This document shows, piece by piece, positions 54,250 to 63,620 of a stretch of 64,000 nucleotides of DNA. The position numbers and the translations under genes were made by a program. Position 1 is the stretch's first letter. Each line of letters begins with the position of its first letter. The notes under the pieces are model-generated. The model saw only the letters and a list, made by a program, of their open reading frames with translations. It was not told where the DNA came from and ran no database searches. Source of the stretch: G963923955 sp963923955 (GTDB lineage Bacteria > Pseudomonadota > Gammaproteobacteria > Eutrophobiales > Eutrophobiaceae); the NCBI GenBank assembly GCA_963923955.1, contig OZ000552.1, positions 930,001-994,000 on the forward strand, read 5' to 3'.

Positions 54250-54612
54250 ATGGGCATAAGTTATTCAGTCGGCGAGAGAGGACAGCGCCCGTGGGGGAGC
54301 TGGGAGGTGATCGCTTTAGGAGAGGGCTTCGTCGTGAAGAGAATTGATGTCAGGCCCGGCGAGCGATTATCTCTCCAGAGTCATGAACATCGAAGCGAGC
54401 ATTGGATGATCATCAAGGGCAGCGCAGCGGTGACATTGGGCGATGATATGATTGCCCTTGGTCAAGGCGGAAGCATTCTTATTCCGGCAAAGACCAGGCA
54501 CCGCATCCACAACACCGGCCAGATTGATTTATTATTCCTGGAAGTGCAAACCGGCGCTGTGCTTGATGAGAATGACATCCAGCGCTTCGATGATGAATAC
54601 GGCCGTGTATGA
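54250..54612 (+). CDS. phosphomannose isomerase type II-like cupin
   Basis: The 120-residue single cupin matches the isomerase C-terminal domain of bifunctional ManC/type II mannose-6-phosphate isomerase: ERGQRPWGSWEV, GEGFVVKRIDVRPGERLSLQSHEHRSEHWMIIKGSA with the metal His and Glu, and ILIPAKTRHRIHNTG with the last metal His. It would interconvert mannose-6-phosphate and fructose-6-phosphate. No guanylyltransferase domain is attached. It fits mannose released by the GH38 enzyme and ends the rightward glycan genes. Confidence 0.9.
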   Translation: MGISYSVGERGQRPWGSWEVIALGEGFVVKRIDVRPGERLSLQSHEHRSEHWMIIKGSAAVTLGDDMIALGQGGSILIPAKTRHRIHNTGQIDLLFLEVQTGAVLDENDIQRFDDEYGRV

Positions 54613-54636
54613 AGTGAAGCCCCATACCAAGAAATA

Positions 54637-55458
54637 TTAAACCGGACAATACTCTGCCAACAGGGGCAATACGCTGGAGGATCTTTGATTGATGTAGGCA
54701 CCGTCCGGACTTGCGCTTGCCAGCTCGCTAAAGGGATTTTTTTCAGGGTTGATATCGATGATGGTCTTGCCCTGTTGATAGACCATGGTGACGATATTAT
54801 TGGGCAGGGCGGTTGCACCGGAGGTGCCGACAACGATCAGCAGGTCAGTAGTCGCTGCCCTTGCCATTGAACTGTCAAAACGAGAATACTCTTCATCGTA
54901 ATACTCATCAAACCATAGCACATGAGGTCTTAGCCAGGAACCGCATGAAGCGCAACGCAATAATTCTATCTCATTGCTATGCAGCGCCTTGTGTTGACGT
55001 TTTTTTCTGAGCGCATCGGGCAGGGAAAACAGAGCAGATATACACCGCTTTGCGCAACGGGTGAAGTTGATATTGCCATGAATCTGGTAGGTCTTCTCAA
55101 GTGAATTGCCCGCACGTATATGCAGGTTGTCAATGTTTTGCGTGATGAGCGTGAACCTGTGTCCTAATTTTCTTTCCATGTCGGCGATGGCGCTGTGCCC
55201 CGCATTGGGCTTGGCATCCAGGCAGACGCCAAGCCGGTATAGATACCACTCCCATACTTCCTGCGGCTCTTGCCGGAACATGGCCAGCGTTGCGATTTCC
55301 TGTGGCATATAAACCTTCGCGCCGATTGTCCAATAACCCTCCGGGCCGCGAAAGGTCGGTATGCCGCTTTCTGCAGAGATGCCGGCACCGGTAAGCACGG
55401 TAATATTTTTTGAGGGGTCTTTGAGTAGCGCTGCTATCTGCCGGTTAATCAGCTTCAT
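54637..55458 (-). CDS. cobB: SIR2 family NAD-dependent protein deacylase
   Basis: The 273-residue sirtuin removes acyl groups from lysines using NAD+. It has the NAD-binding VLTGAGISAESGIPTFRGPEGYW, TQNIDNLHIRAG, the catalytic His in YQIHGN, and IVVGTSGATALPNN. The zinc site has Cys pairs in RCAKRC and RCASCGSW, separated by an insert of about 35 residues (LFSLPDALRKKRQHK) longer than usual. It is convergent with the cupin, 24 bases away. The gene symbol reflects the family only. Confidence 0.88.
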   Translation of the reverse strand: MKLINRQIAALLKDPSKNITVLTGAGISAESGIPTFRGPEGYWTIGAKVYMPQEIATLAMFRQEPQEVWEWYLYRLGVCLDAKPNAGHSAIADMERKLGHRFTLITQNIDNLHIRAGNSLEKTYQIHGNINFTRCAKRCISALFSLPDALRKKRQHKALHSNEIELLRCASCGSWLRPHVLWFDEYYDEEYSRFDSSMARAATTDLLIVVGTSGATALPNNIVTMVYQQGKTIIDINPEKNPFSELASASPDGAYINQRSSSVLPLLAEYCPV

Positions 55459-55494
55459 GCTCCTTGCCGCATAGCCATAAATCTTTTTATTGCC

Positions 55495-55857
55495 TTAAAG
55501 CAGGTTCGTAAAGAGACTCACCAGCGCAAAAAGAAAGGCGAGGACGGCAATGATACTTACTACGGCAAGTTGATTCATGGTCTTCTTCAGCGAGGCCGCC
55601 AGCGCTTCATTTTGCCGCGCCAGCTCTTCAATCAGCTTTATCTGCGCCAGGCTGGATTCATCGTTTGCATCTAAGCGCGTCTCGATCTTCTCCGTCTGTT
55701 TCTTAAGGCCATCAAGCGTAGCCGGGATGTCCGTATCTTCACCGGCTTTATTGTATTCATCTTCATCCCGGGCGCGGATCAGTTTTACCAGCTTGCTCGC
55801 CCCTTGGATGATCATCGGGGCGGTGCTTAAAATAGTGTTGATGGTGCCTGGGGTCAT
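55495..55857 (-). CDS. small coiled-coil membrane protein of unknown function
   Basis: The 120-residue protein has a helical N-terminus (TINTILSTAPMIIQGASKLVKLI), an acidic linker, a coiled coil (LDGLKKQTEKIETRLDANDESS), and one C-terminal membrane helix (LAVVSIIAVLAFLFALVSLF). It resembles the DUF1640-like proteins in build though not clearly in sequence. It lies 36 bases upstream of the sirtuin gene on the same strand, so the two are probably co-transcribed. Confidence 0.65.
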   Translation of the reverse strand: MTPGTINTILSTAPMIIQGASKLVKLIRARDEDEYNKAGEDTDIPATLDGLKKQTEKIETRLDANDESSLAQIKLIEELARQNEALAASLKKTMNQLAVVSIIAVLAFLFALVSLFTNLL

Positions 55858-55981
55858 CAGTCTCTTTGCCTTAAAATAACTATGGGCCTAAGGCAGCCTA
55901 CCTCATTTCATCGGCTTAAGTGAATTTTATCTGAGTCTGGCAGTCAATAAAATGCCTTATGAGAAAAACAGGAAATTCAAG

Positions 55982-56947
55982 ATGTCCGTCATGCCTGCTA
56001 TTCAAGATCTGCGCGCCTATATTGGCCGGCAAATCATTGGCCAGGAAATACTAATCAAGCGCCTGTTGATTGCTCTATTGGCCGATGGTCATCTTCTTGT
56101 TGAAGGGGCGCCGGGTCTCGCCAAGACGCGCGCGATTAAAGTTCTGGGCGATGGCATCGAGGGGGATTTTCATCGGGTGCAATTCACGCCTGATCTGCTG
56201 CCTGCGGACTTGACCGGCACCGAGATCTATCGTCCGCATGAGGGCGCATTTGAATTTCAACGCGGGCCCTTGTTTCATAACCTGATATTGGCCGATGAGA
56301 TAAACCGCGCCCCGGCCAAGGTACAGTCGGCCCTGCTTGAGGCGATGGCGGAGCGACAGATCACCGTGGGCAAGGAAAGCTATATCCTGCCGAGACTATT
56401 TCTGGTCATGGCCACGCAAAATCCGATCGAGCAGGAGGGCACTTACCCCTTGCCCGAAGCACAACTTGATCGCTTTCTCATGCATGTCAGCATTACTTAT
56501 CCGCAGGCGGAGGAGGAGCAGGCGATCCTGTCCCTGGCGCGCAAGGAGGCACATGTCGTGCAAGAGCAGGCCGATGCCTTTAGCCCCGTCAGTGAGGACG
56601 TTATTTTTGCCGCGCGCGATGAGGTGCTGGATCTTTATATGGCGGAGAACCTTGAGCAGTATTTGATACAGCTTGTATTGGCCACGCGCCGGTCCGAGGC
56701 CTACGGCGATGATCTGGCCGAGTGGTTGCAATACGGGGCCAGCCCCCGGGCGACCATTGCCCTTGATCGCTGTGCGCGCGCCCATGCCTGGTTGGAAGGC
56801 AGGGACTATGTGGGGCCGGAGGACATTCAGGCCCTTGCCTTTGATGTATTGCGCCATCGTTTGATCTTAAACTACGAGGCCGAGGCCGAAGGCGTGAGCA
56901 CGGAGAAGGTCATCGCGGAATTGATTGCCCGCATTGCCGTGCCTTAA
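55982..56947 (+). CDS. MoxR family AAA+ ATPase
   Basis: The 321-residue AAA+ chaperone-like ATPase carries Walker A GAPGLAKTRAIK, Walker B LADEINRAPAKVQ, sensor-1 VMATQNPIEQEGTYPLPEAQLDRF and a lid-domain end LILNYEAEAEGVST. I chose the ATG beginning MSVMPAIQ because AGGAAA precedes it; an earlier ATG is ten codons upstream. It heads the operon with DUF58, DUF4381 and VWA (Bat) proteins; MoxR usually remodels the VWA partners. The role is probably envelope stress. Confidence 0.93.
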   Translation: MSVMPAIQDLRAYIGRQIIGQEILIKRLLIALLADGHLLVEGAPGLAKTRAIKVLGDGIEGDFHRVQFTPDLLPADLTGTEIYRPHEGAFEFQRGPLFHNLILADEINRAPAKVQSALLEAMAERQITVGKESYILPRLFLVMATQNPIEQEGTYPLPEAQLDRFLMHVSITYPQAEEEQAILSLARKEAHVVQEQADAFSPVSEDVIFAARDEVLDLYMAENLEQYLIQLVLATRRSEAYGDDLAEWLQYGASPRATIALDRCARAHAWLEGRDYVGPEDIQALAFDVLRHRLILNYEAEAEGVSTEKVIAELIARIAVP

Positions 56948-56970
56948 GTTTTCTTGAAAAAGCATAGACA

Positions 56971-57915
56971 TTGAACGAAGTGCAGCAACGAGCCACTATC
57001 AACGAGGCGGTGCAGATCTCCGTACCTACACTTGTCGGTTTAAGCCGCTTTGCTGCATCCCTGCCGCTACGCACCGGACAGATCATGGCCCGTCAGTCCG
57101 GCGATTACCAATCGCCCTTTCGCGGCCGCGGGATGGAGTTTGATGAGTCGCGTCTGTATCAAGCCGGGGATGATATTCGTAATATTGATTGGCGCGTAAC
57201 CGCAAGGACCGGCAAGCCGCACACAAAGCTCTATCGAGAAGAGCGGGAGCGCCCGGTATTTCTCTGGGTTGACCTGCGCGCGCCGATGTTTTTTGCCACC
57301 CGCGGCAGATACAAATCCGTGCTCGCCGCCCGGCTGGCCGCGCTCTTGGCCTGGAGTGCGATCCATCACGGCGACCGCGTGGGCGGCGTGGTGTTCTCAG
57401 AAGAGGCACATCACGAGCTTAAACCGCAGCGTGGCAAATCCGCCGCCTTGCGCCTGATTAACCAACTGGTGCAGCATCCGGCCTGGCAACGGGCAAGACC
57501 GTTGGCGATTGATCATAGTGCGGGCGGCCGGGCGCTGCTGCGTCTGCGCCGGGTTGCGCGCCCGGGCAGCCTGATCTTTCTGTTAAGCGATTTTCGCCAT
57601 CTTGATCACAAGGCCGAATCCCGGCTGCTACAGCTCAGCCGCCATAACGATGTGGTCATGATCTTTATCCATGATGTCCTGGAGAAGGCATTGCCTCCGG
57701 CCGGGCGCTATCGCATCAGTAACGGACAAGATGAACTTGTGATCGATACCTTCGATAAAAGACGTGTGCAGCAGCACCGGCAGAAATTTCAGCAACACCA
57801 TGAGCGCCTGCAACAGCTCGCACGCCGGCACAAGCTCTATTTCCTGTCATGCACGACCCAGGATGATCCCTTTTCTATCCTGCAATCCGCCCTGGTGGCG
57901 CGACGGTGGACATGA
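56971..57915 (+). CDS. DUF58 domain protein
   Basis: The 314-residue protein carries the DUF58 signature RGRGMEFDESRLYQAGDDIRNIDWRVTARTGKPHTKLYREERERPV, and a vWA-like remainder with VDLRAPMFFATRGRYKSVLAARL and LIFLLSDFRHLD. It starts at a TTG, 24 bases after moxR, and its TGA overlaps the next ATG by four bases. The family accompanies MoxR and BatA; the biochemical role is undefined. Confidence 0.92.
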   Translation: MNEVQQRATINEAVQISVPTLVGLSRFAASLPLRTGQIMARQSGDYQSPFRGRGMEFDESRLYQAGDDIRNIDWRVTARTGKPHTKLYREERERPVFLWVDLRAPMFFATRGRYKSVLAARLAALLAWSAIHHGDRVGGVVFSEEAHHELKPQRGKSAALRLINQLVQHPAWQRARPLAIDHSAGGRALLRLRRVARPGSLIFLLSDFRHLDHKAESRLLQLSRHNDVVMIFIHDVLEKALPPAGRYRISNGQDELVIDTFDKRRVQQHRQKFQQHHERLQQLARRHKLYFLSCTTQDDPFSILQSALVARRWT

Positions 57916-58412
57916 GCAGACCGGAAGACTTGCCCTTGAGGGACATACACCTGCCGGCCGATCCCTCTTGGTGGCCGCCGGCGCCGGGCTGGTGGATGCT
58001 GCTGGTTTTGCTGATAGGCCTGGTCTGGGGCGCATGGTGGCTGTATCAGCGTCGGCAACAGGCGAGGTTATCAGCCGTGCATCTCGCCGGCGAATCCTTA
58101 CTCGCCCTGCGCGCGCAATACGCTGATGCACAGGATGCACCGCTTCTGGTGCGTGAATTATCCGTGCTGTTGCGCCGTCTGAGCATCAGTGCATTTCCGC
58201 GTGTGGATGCTGCCGGCCTGACCGGCGAGGCCTGGCTTCGCTTCCTGGATAAGAGCATGGCGGGGGAGCCGTTCACGCACGGGGCGGGCCGCATCCTCAT
58301 TGATGCGCCCTATCGCCCGCGGCTTGAATTGCACGAGCTGGGTGCCTTGCTGGACCTGTGCGAGGCCTGGATCCTTGCCATAAGCAAACAAGGCGACGGG
58401 GCGGACAAATGA
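57912..58412 (+). CDS. DUF4381 family membrane protein
   Basis: The 166-residue protein has one membrane helix near residues 25-45 (WWMLLVLLIGLVWGAWWLYQRRQ) preceded by a Pro/Trp-rich LPADPSWWPPAPG, the DUF4381 hallmark, and a helical cytoplasmic domain (VRELSVLLRRLSISAFPR). It is a fixed member of MoxR/Bat operons. The ATG overlaps the DUF58 stop as ATGA and the stop overlaps batA likewise. Confidence 0.92.
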   Translation: MSRPEDLPLRDIHLPADPSWWPPAPGWWMLLVLLIGLVWGAWWLYQRRQQARLSAVHLAGESLLALRAQYADAQDAPLLVRELSVLLRRLSISAFPRVDAAGLTGEAWLRFLDKSMAGEPFTHGAGRILIDAPYRPRLELHELGALLDLCEAWILAISKQGDGADK

Positions 58413-59395
58413 TCCACTTTGAATGGCCCTGGTTCGCCCTGCTCATCCCGCTGCCCTGGTTGGTGCGCCATCTGCTGCCGGCTGCAGTGGCGGTGCGCGA
58501 GGCGGCCTTGCGCGTCCCCTTTCTCGAAGACTTTGCCGATGAGGAAGGGGCCGCAAGGATGCGCCTGCGGCGCTGGCCTTTATGGCTCGCCTTTGTTGCC
58601 TGGTTATTCCTGCTCCTTGCGGTGATGCGTCCGCAGTGGCTGGGCGAGATGATCGAGATCCCGATCAGCGGCCGTGATCTGATGCTGGCTGTTGATCTCT
58701 CCGCCAGTATGGAAGAGCAGGATTTTATCATCAAGGGCAAGCGGGTTGATCGCCTGAGCGCGACCAAGTCGATGGCGGGCGATTTTATTGAACAGCGCAT
58801 TGGTGATCGGCTGGGTTTGATCCTGTTCGGCGAGCAGGCTTACTTGCAGACGCCGCTGACCTTTGACCGAGAAACGGTCAAGACCCTGCTGGATGAGTCG
58901 GTGACGCGCCTGGCCGGCAGGGCGACTGCCATCGGAGATGCTATTGGACTTGCGGTGAAGCGCCTGCGCGAGCGCGATAGCGATGCGGATAAAATTTTAA
59001 TTTTGCTGACCGATGGCGCCAACACGGCCGGTGCGGTTGAGCCGCTGGAGGCGGCCGAGCTGGCGGCGCAGGAGGGCCTGAAGATCTATACCATCGGCGT
59101 TGGTGCCGATGAAATGCTTGTGCGCAGCCTGTTCGGCAATCGAAGGGTGAATCCATCGCTTGCCCTGGATGAAGAGACCCTGCAGGCCATCGCGGAGCAG
59201 ACCGGCGGGCGGTATTTTCGTGCGCGCAATACCGCCGAGCTACAAGAGATCTATGAGCTCCTGGATGAGTTGGAACCCATTGCACAGGATGTGAAAAAAT
59301 TCCGGCCGCGCAAGTCGCTGTATTACTGGCCGCTGTCCTTGGCCTTATTGCTGGCCGGCCTGTTATTGTTGTTGCGGCTGACTGGTCGGGCCTGA
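58409..59395 (+). CDS. batA: VWA domain protein BatA
   Basis: The 328-residue membrane-anchored protein starts MIHFEWPWFALLIPLPWLVRHLLP and has a second helix near residue 70, then a von Willebrand A domain with a complete MIDAS start (AVDLSASMEEQD), GRATAIGDAIGLA and ILLTDGANTAGAVEP, and a last helix (PLSLALLLAGLLLLLRL). I used the ATG overlapping the DUF4381 stop; the frame extends 17 codons upstream. It probably acts with BatB in the periplasm. Confidence 0.93.
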   Translation: MIHFEWPWFALLIPLPWLVRHLLPAAVAVREAALRVPFLEDFADEEGAARMRLRRWPLWLAFVAWLFLLLAVMRPQWLGEMIEIPISGRDLMLAVDLSASMEEQDFIIKGKRVDRLSATKSMAGDFIEQRIGDRLGLILFGEQAYLQTPLTFDRETVKTLLDESVTRLAGRATAIGDAIGLAVKRLRERDSDADKILILLTDGANTAGAVEPLEAAELAAQEGLKIYTIGVGADEMLVRSLFGNRRVNPSLALDEETLQAIAEQTGGRYFRARNTAELQEIYELLDELEPIAQDVKKFRPRKSLYYWPLSLALLLAGLLLLLRLTGRA

Positions 59396-59408
59396 TGACA
59401 GATGCCTT

Positions 59409-61166
59409 ATGACTGAGCTGGAGCAATTTCATTTTTTGCGGCCCTATTGGTTGTTAGCGCTCATCCCGCTTGCTAGCTTGCTTTGGTTTATGGTGAAGAA
59501 GAGGCTCGGCAGCAGGAGCTGGGAAGCCGTCTGTGATGCGGCGCTGTTGCCGCATGTATTGACCGGAACAGTCGGACGCAATAAGGGCATGTCCGTATTT
59601 TTAACAGCTTTATGTGCCGCCGTTGCCATTGTCGCGCTCGCCGGCCCGGTCTGGGAGAAATTGCCGCAACCGGTATTCCGTCATCAGGGCGCGCTGGTGA
59701 TCGCCCTGGACCTGTCGCGTTCGATGGATGCAGATGACATTAGGCCCAGCCGTATCGTGAGAGCGCGTTATAAGATAGAAGACCTGCTCAGGCAACGCGC
59801 AGAAGGGCAGACTGCACTGCTGGTGTACGCCGGCGATGCCTTCACCGTCTCGCCCCTGACCGATGATGTCGCAACGATCAGCGCACAGCTAAAGGCCTTA
59901 TCCACCGACATCATGCCGGTCATGGGCAATCGCACCGATCTGGCGCTGCTGCGCAGCATGGCCTTGCTAAGACAGGCGGGCATCTCGCGCGGCGATATTT
60001 TGCTCTTGACCGATGAAGTGGATGTGCAGCAGGCCAGGCAGGCGGTGGCAAAGATAAGGGCGGCGGGTTATCGCCTGTCGATTATCGGCGTGGGCACGGA
60101 GGGCGGTGTGCCGGTGCCGCTGGCGGACGGCAGTTTTCTAAAGGATGCGAGTGGCCGCATTGTCATCCCGGCCCTGGATGAACCGGCCATGCGCAAACTG
60201 GCGCAGCTTGGCGCCGGTCGCTATGTGCGGATCTCGGTGGATGATACAGATACCAATATGCTGGAAGAATTGTTTGCCAAGCAGCTGGCTGAAGATGCAA
60301 TCGCAGACACGGAGCTGGAAACGGATCTCTGGCTGGAACGCGGCCCGTGGCTGCTGCTCTTGTTATTGCCCTTTGGTCTTATGGTATTTCGTCGCGGTTA
60401 TCTTGTGGTGCTGTTGATATTTTTATTGCCCCTGCCTGCAAAAGTAGAGGCGGTTGAATGGCGCGATCTCTGGTTGCGCTCTGATCAACAGGCCAGACAA
60501 GCGATGGAGGAGGGCGATGTCAAAAGGGCGGCGGAATTATTCACAGACCCCGCCTGGAGGGGCGCGGCACAATATCGTGCCGGGGATTTTGAGTCTGCAA
60601 AGAGTACGCTTGAAGATCTGGAGGGCATTGATGCGCGCTATAACCGCGGCAATGCCCTGGCGCGTCTGGGTCGCTACGAAGAGGCCATTGCTGAATATGA
60701 GAAGGTCTTGGCGGAGCAGGCCGGGCATGAAGATGCACGGTATAACAAAGAACTATTGGAGCAGGAACTGAACAGACAGCAGGAACAACAACAAGGGCAG
60801 GAGCAGCAATCAGGAGAGGATGGGGAGCAGGATAATTCCCAAGAGCAAAGGCAGGAGGGCAAGGAAGACCAGCCGTCGCAACAGGGCGAAGAGCAACAGC
60901 AAGGTCAGGGCGAGGAAGAACAGCAAACGCAAGAACAGGGGGAGCAGGAACAACAGGCGCAAGAGGGAGAGGGAGAGCAAGAAGAGTCGGAAGAGCAACA
61001 GGGAGCCGAGCAAATGCGCACGGCGGAAATGATGCCCGATGAAGCACAACAGGCAACCGAGCAGTGGCTGCGGCGCATACCCGATGATCCCGCCGGCCTG
61101 CTACGGCGCAAATTCCGTTATCAATACCGGCAACGACAGGCCGAGCCTGGTGAAAAGACATGGTGA
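59409..61166 (+). CDS. batB: VWA plus TPR protein BatB-BatC fusion
   Basis: The 585-residue fusion has an N-terminal membrane hairpin, a VWA domain with MIDAS ALDLSRSMDADDIRPSRI and ILLLTDEVD, further membrane helices at about 315-345, and a TPR segment (ARYNRGNALARLGRYEEAIAEYEKVL). From about residue 455 follows a Gln/Glu-rich tail (QQEQQQGQEQQSGED and on) of about 80 residues, ending in WLRRIPDDPAGLLRRKFRYQYRQR, the BatC terminal motif. It lies 13 bases after batA. The fusion of BatB and BatC is common outside Bacteroides. Confidence 0.92.
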   Translation: MTELEQFHFLRPYWLLALIPLASLLWFMVKKRLGSRSWEAVCDAALLPHVLTGTVGRNKGMSVFLTALCAAVAIVALAGPVWEKLPQPVFRHQGALVIALDLSRSMDADDIRPSRIVRARYKIEDLLRQRAEGQTALLVYAGDAFTVSPLTDDVATISAQLKALSTDIMPVMGNRTDLALLRSMALLRQAGISRGDILLLTDEVDVQQARQAVAKIRAAGYRLSIIGVGTEGGVPVPLADGSFLKDASGRIVIPALDEPAMRKLAQLGAGRYVRISVDDTDTNMLEELFAKQLAEDAIADTELETDLWLERGPWLLLLLLPFGLMVFRRGYLVVLLIFLLPLPAKVEAVEWRDLWLRSDQQARQAMEEGDVKRAAELFTDPAWRGAAQYRAGDFESAKSTLEDLEGIDARYNRGNALARLGRYEEAIAEYEKVLAEQAGHEDARYNKELLEQELNRQQEQQQGQEQQSGEDGEQDNSQEQRQEGKEDQPSQQGEEQQQGQGEEEQQTQEQGEQEQQAQEGEGEQEESEEQQGAEQMRTAEMMPDEAQQATEQWLRRIPDDPAGLLRRKFRYQYRQRQAEPGEKTW

Positions 61167-62902
61167 GAGGGATGCGCTTCTCCACACACTTGGTCAATCA
61201 TTTTTTTATCCTGATGCTGTTGCTATCGGCACATAGCGCATTTGCTTTAACCATCAGCGTGAAGACGGATCGTGATCCGGTACTCATTGATGAGTCCTTT
61301 CAGTTGATCTTCGAGGCCGATGGCGCGGTGGATGGTGATCCGGATTTCTCGCCATTGAATAAGGACTTCGAAGTGCTGTCCACCACCCTCAGCAGCAACA
61401 TGCGTATTATCAATGCCAGGATCTCCAGCACCAAGCAATGGCAACTGACCGTGTTGGCCCGTCGTGCGGGTAAATTGACCATACCGGCCATTGCCTTTGG
61501 CAAAGATCGCAGTCAGGCAACGACGATTACTGTAGCTAAGAGCCTCACAGGCGCAGACAACAGCCACAGCGCGGATAGGAAAATATTTATTGAGGTAGAG
61601 GCCAGTGAGCTAAAGCCGCAGGTGCAGTCGCAGGTCTTATATAGCGTCAAATTATACCGCTCGGTCAATATTAGCAATGCCAGCTTGAGCGATCCGGAGG
61701 TGAGCGGGGGCGATGCGGTGATTGAGCGCCTGGGCGAGGATCAGAGTTATGATACCTGGATAGGCGGCCGGCGTTATATTGTTGTTGAACGTAACTATGC
61801 GATCTATCCGCAGCGCAGTGAGCGCCTCACGCTTGCGCCGATCCGTTTTCAGGGACAGATGGCGCAGGACCGGTTCTCGATGTTTGATCTCTTTGGTTCA
61901 CAGGCGCAGACCGTGATCAGGCAATCAGCGCCGCTCACCCTTGATGTACAGGCCATTCCGGCCGCATTCAGCGGCGGCCATTGGCTGCCGGCTAAGCATG
62001 TCTCCCTTATGGAGCAGTGGTCGGGGAATCCTCTGGAGCTTGAGATGGGGGAGCCGATTACCCGCACCTTGATCCTGGCCGCCGAGGGGCAGACGGCGAG
62101 TCAATTACCTGAATTGCCCGCGTGGTCGCTGCCTGATTTTAAGCAATATCCCGATCAGCCTGCCTTGAGTGACCAAAAGAGCAGGGCAGGCATAACCGGC
62201 ACCCGACGGGAAAAGATGGCGATTATTCCAAACAGACCGGGCAATTACACCCTGCCGGAGATCAAGCTGCCGTGGTGGAATACTGAGGAGAACCGGCTGG
62301 AGTATACAGAACTCCCGGCACGGCAGATTGTTGTTTTGCAAGCGGCGAATGATGCCAATGACATGACTGATTTCGGGCCGGCACCGATTGTTGAACTCGA
62401 TCTGAATCTCGCCAATGAAGCGGGAGCGGCTAAGAGCCAAGCAACAGAACCCGGGGCGGGGAATGCCGAGACCTCGCGCCTGTGGCAGTATGTGAGCCTT
62501 GTATTAGGCGCAGTCTGGTTTGCTACCCTGCTCTTGTGGTGGCGCAGCCGTAAGGCAGGGAGCGATCAAGGCCGGGAAGATAAGACGGCCGGATCCGTCA
62601 GGCGGCTGCGCCGGGTAATCAAGCAGGCGTCTCAGCACAACGATGCCGAGAGGGTCAAGGAGTATTTATTGCAATGGGCGCATCTACGCTGGGCGGATGA
62701 TCCACCTATGAGTATCGGCGAGATCGGAAAACGCAGCAGTGAGAAACTGGCGGAGGAAATAAGAATCTTAAGCAACAGCCTCTATAGTGCCGGGCAGCAC
62801 ACTTGGGATGGTTCAGCCTTCTGGGCGGCGTTTGAGAGTGAACCCGTCGGGCAAAAAGAAACGCAAGGAGGCGGAAGGCTTGAGCCTTTATACAAGCTCT
62901 AA
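61160..62902 (+). CDS. batD: BatD-like oxygen-tolerance protein
   Basis: The 580-residue protein has a signal peptide (FFILMLLLSAHSAFA) and Ig-like beta domains of the BatD family: VKTDRDPVLIDESFQLIFEADG, RIINARISSTKQWQLTVLARRAGKLTIPAIAFG, and EKMAIIPNRPGNYTLPEIKLPWWN. A membrane helix near residue 445 (YVSLVLGAVWFATLLLWW) and a cytoplasmic tail follow. The ATG overlaps the batB stop by seven bases; a Met four codons later is a possible alternative. It ends the Bat operon. Confidence 0.92.
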   Translation: MVRGMRFSTHLVNHFFILMLLLSAHSAFALTISVKTDRDPVLIDESFQLIFEADGAVDGDPDFSPLNKDFEVLSTTLSSNMRIINARISSTKQWQLTVLARRAGKLTIPAIAFGKDRSQATTITVAKSLTGADNSHSADRKIFIEVEASELKPQVQSQVLYSVKLYRSVNISNASLSDPEVSGGDAVIERLGEDQSYDTWIGGRRYIVVERNYAIYPQRSERLTLAPIRFQGQMAQDRFSMFDLFGSQAQTVIRQSAPLTLDVQAIPAAFSGGHWLPAKHVSLMEQWSGNPLELEMGEPITRTLILAAEGQTASQLPELPAWSLPDFKQYPDQPALSDQKSRAGITGTRREKMAIIPNRPGNYTLPEIKLPWWNTEENRLEYTELPARQIVVLQAANDANDMTDFGPAPIVELDLNLANEAGAAKSQATEPGAGNAETSRLWQYVSLVLGAVWFATLLLWWRSRKAGSDQGREDKTAGSVRRLRRVIKQASQHNDAERVKEYLLQWAHLRWADDPPMSIGEIGKRSSEKLAEEIRILSNSLYSAGQHTWDGSAFWAAFESEPVGQKETQGGGRLEPLYKL

Positions 62903-62977
62903 GCCCGGCGCGCATGGACTTAAATAGCGGGATGTGTTCTGCTGTAAAAAAGGCTTCCGGTACCTCAGGCGCCATCC

Positions 62978-63610
62978 TCAGGCCTTGGCACTTGGCCGGG
63001 CGCTCACCTGCTGATACCAGCGCTGTGAATGTTGATGTTCTTGAGGGATACGAACCTTCACCACCCTGGCGAAATCCACCGTGCAAAGAACGGTAATATC
63101 GGCGATGCTGAATTGTTCGCCGGCGATGTATTCGCTGTTCGCCAGTCTTTCGTTTAAGCCTTCCAGGAATAATTGATAACGTTGTCGTCCACGCTCGGCC
63201 AGCGCCGGGATCGCCTTGTATCCAGCCGGCAGGCCGGGGATAGCGCGTTCGGCAAAGGCCGGAAAGCTGTTGCGGAAATACTCTGCCAGGGGGATCAGGC
63301 CGTCAAATTCCATGTGGCGCTGCCAGCGTTCAATCAGCGCCCGGCTCTTTCCATCCGTGCCCAGCAGATTCGGCTGCGGGTATAGCGCTTCTATATAACG
63401 GCAGATAGCCACCGACTCATCCAAGATAGTGCCATCGTCAAATTCCATCGTCGGCAGCAGGCCGCGGGGGCTGATATTCAGGAAGTCCTCGCTTAAGTTC
63501 TCGCCTTCCACCAGATTGATCTCCACCTTCTCTACCTGCAGTTCTTTCTCCGCAAGAAAGATCCGCACCCGCCTGGGGTTGGGCGCGCTCTGCATGTCGT
63601 ATAATTTCAT
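62978..63610 (-). CDS. glutathione S-transferase family protein
   Basis: The 210-residue two-domain GST has a thioredoxin-like N-domain (MKLYDMQSAPNPRRVRIFLAEK, then RGLLPTMEFDDGTILDESVAICRYIEALYP with the glutathione-binding ES motif) and a helical C-domain with EYIAGEQFSIADITVLCTVDF. I chose the ATG after GGAGTTT; the frame extends ten codons upstream. Its substrate is unknown. It is separated by 10 bases from the next gene on the same strand. Confidence 0.92.
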   Translation of the reverse strand: MKLYDMQSAPNPRRVRIFLAEKELQVEKVEINLVEGENLSEDFLNISPRGLLPTMEFDDGTILDESVAICRYIEALYPQPNLLGTDGKSRALIERWQRHMEFDGLIPLAEYFRNSFPAFAERAIPGLPAGYKAIPALAERGRQRYQLFLEGLNERLANSEYIAGEQFSIADITVLCTVDFARVVKVRIPQEHQHSQRWYQQVSARPSAKA

Positions 63611-63620
63611 CTTAAACTCC

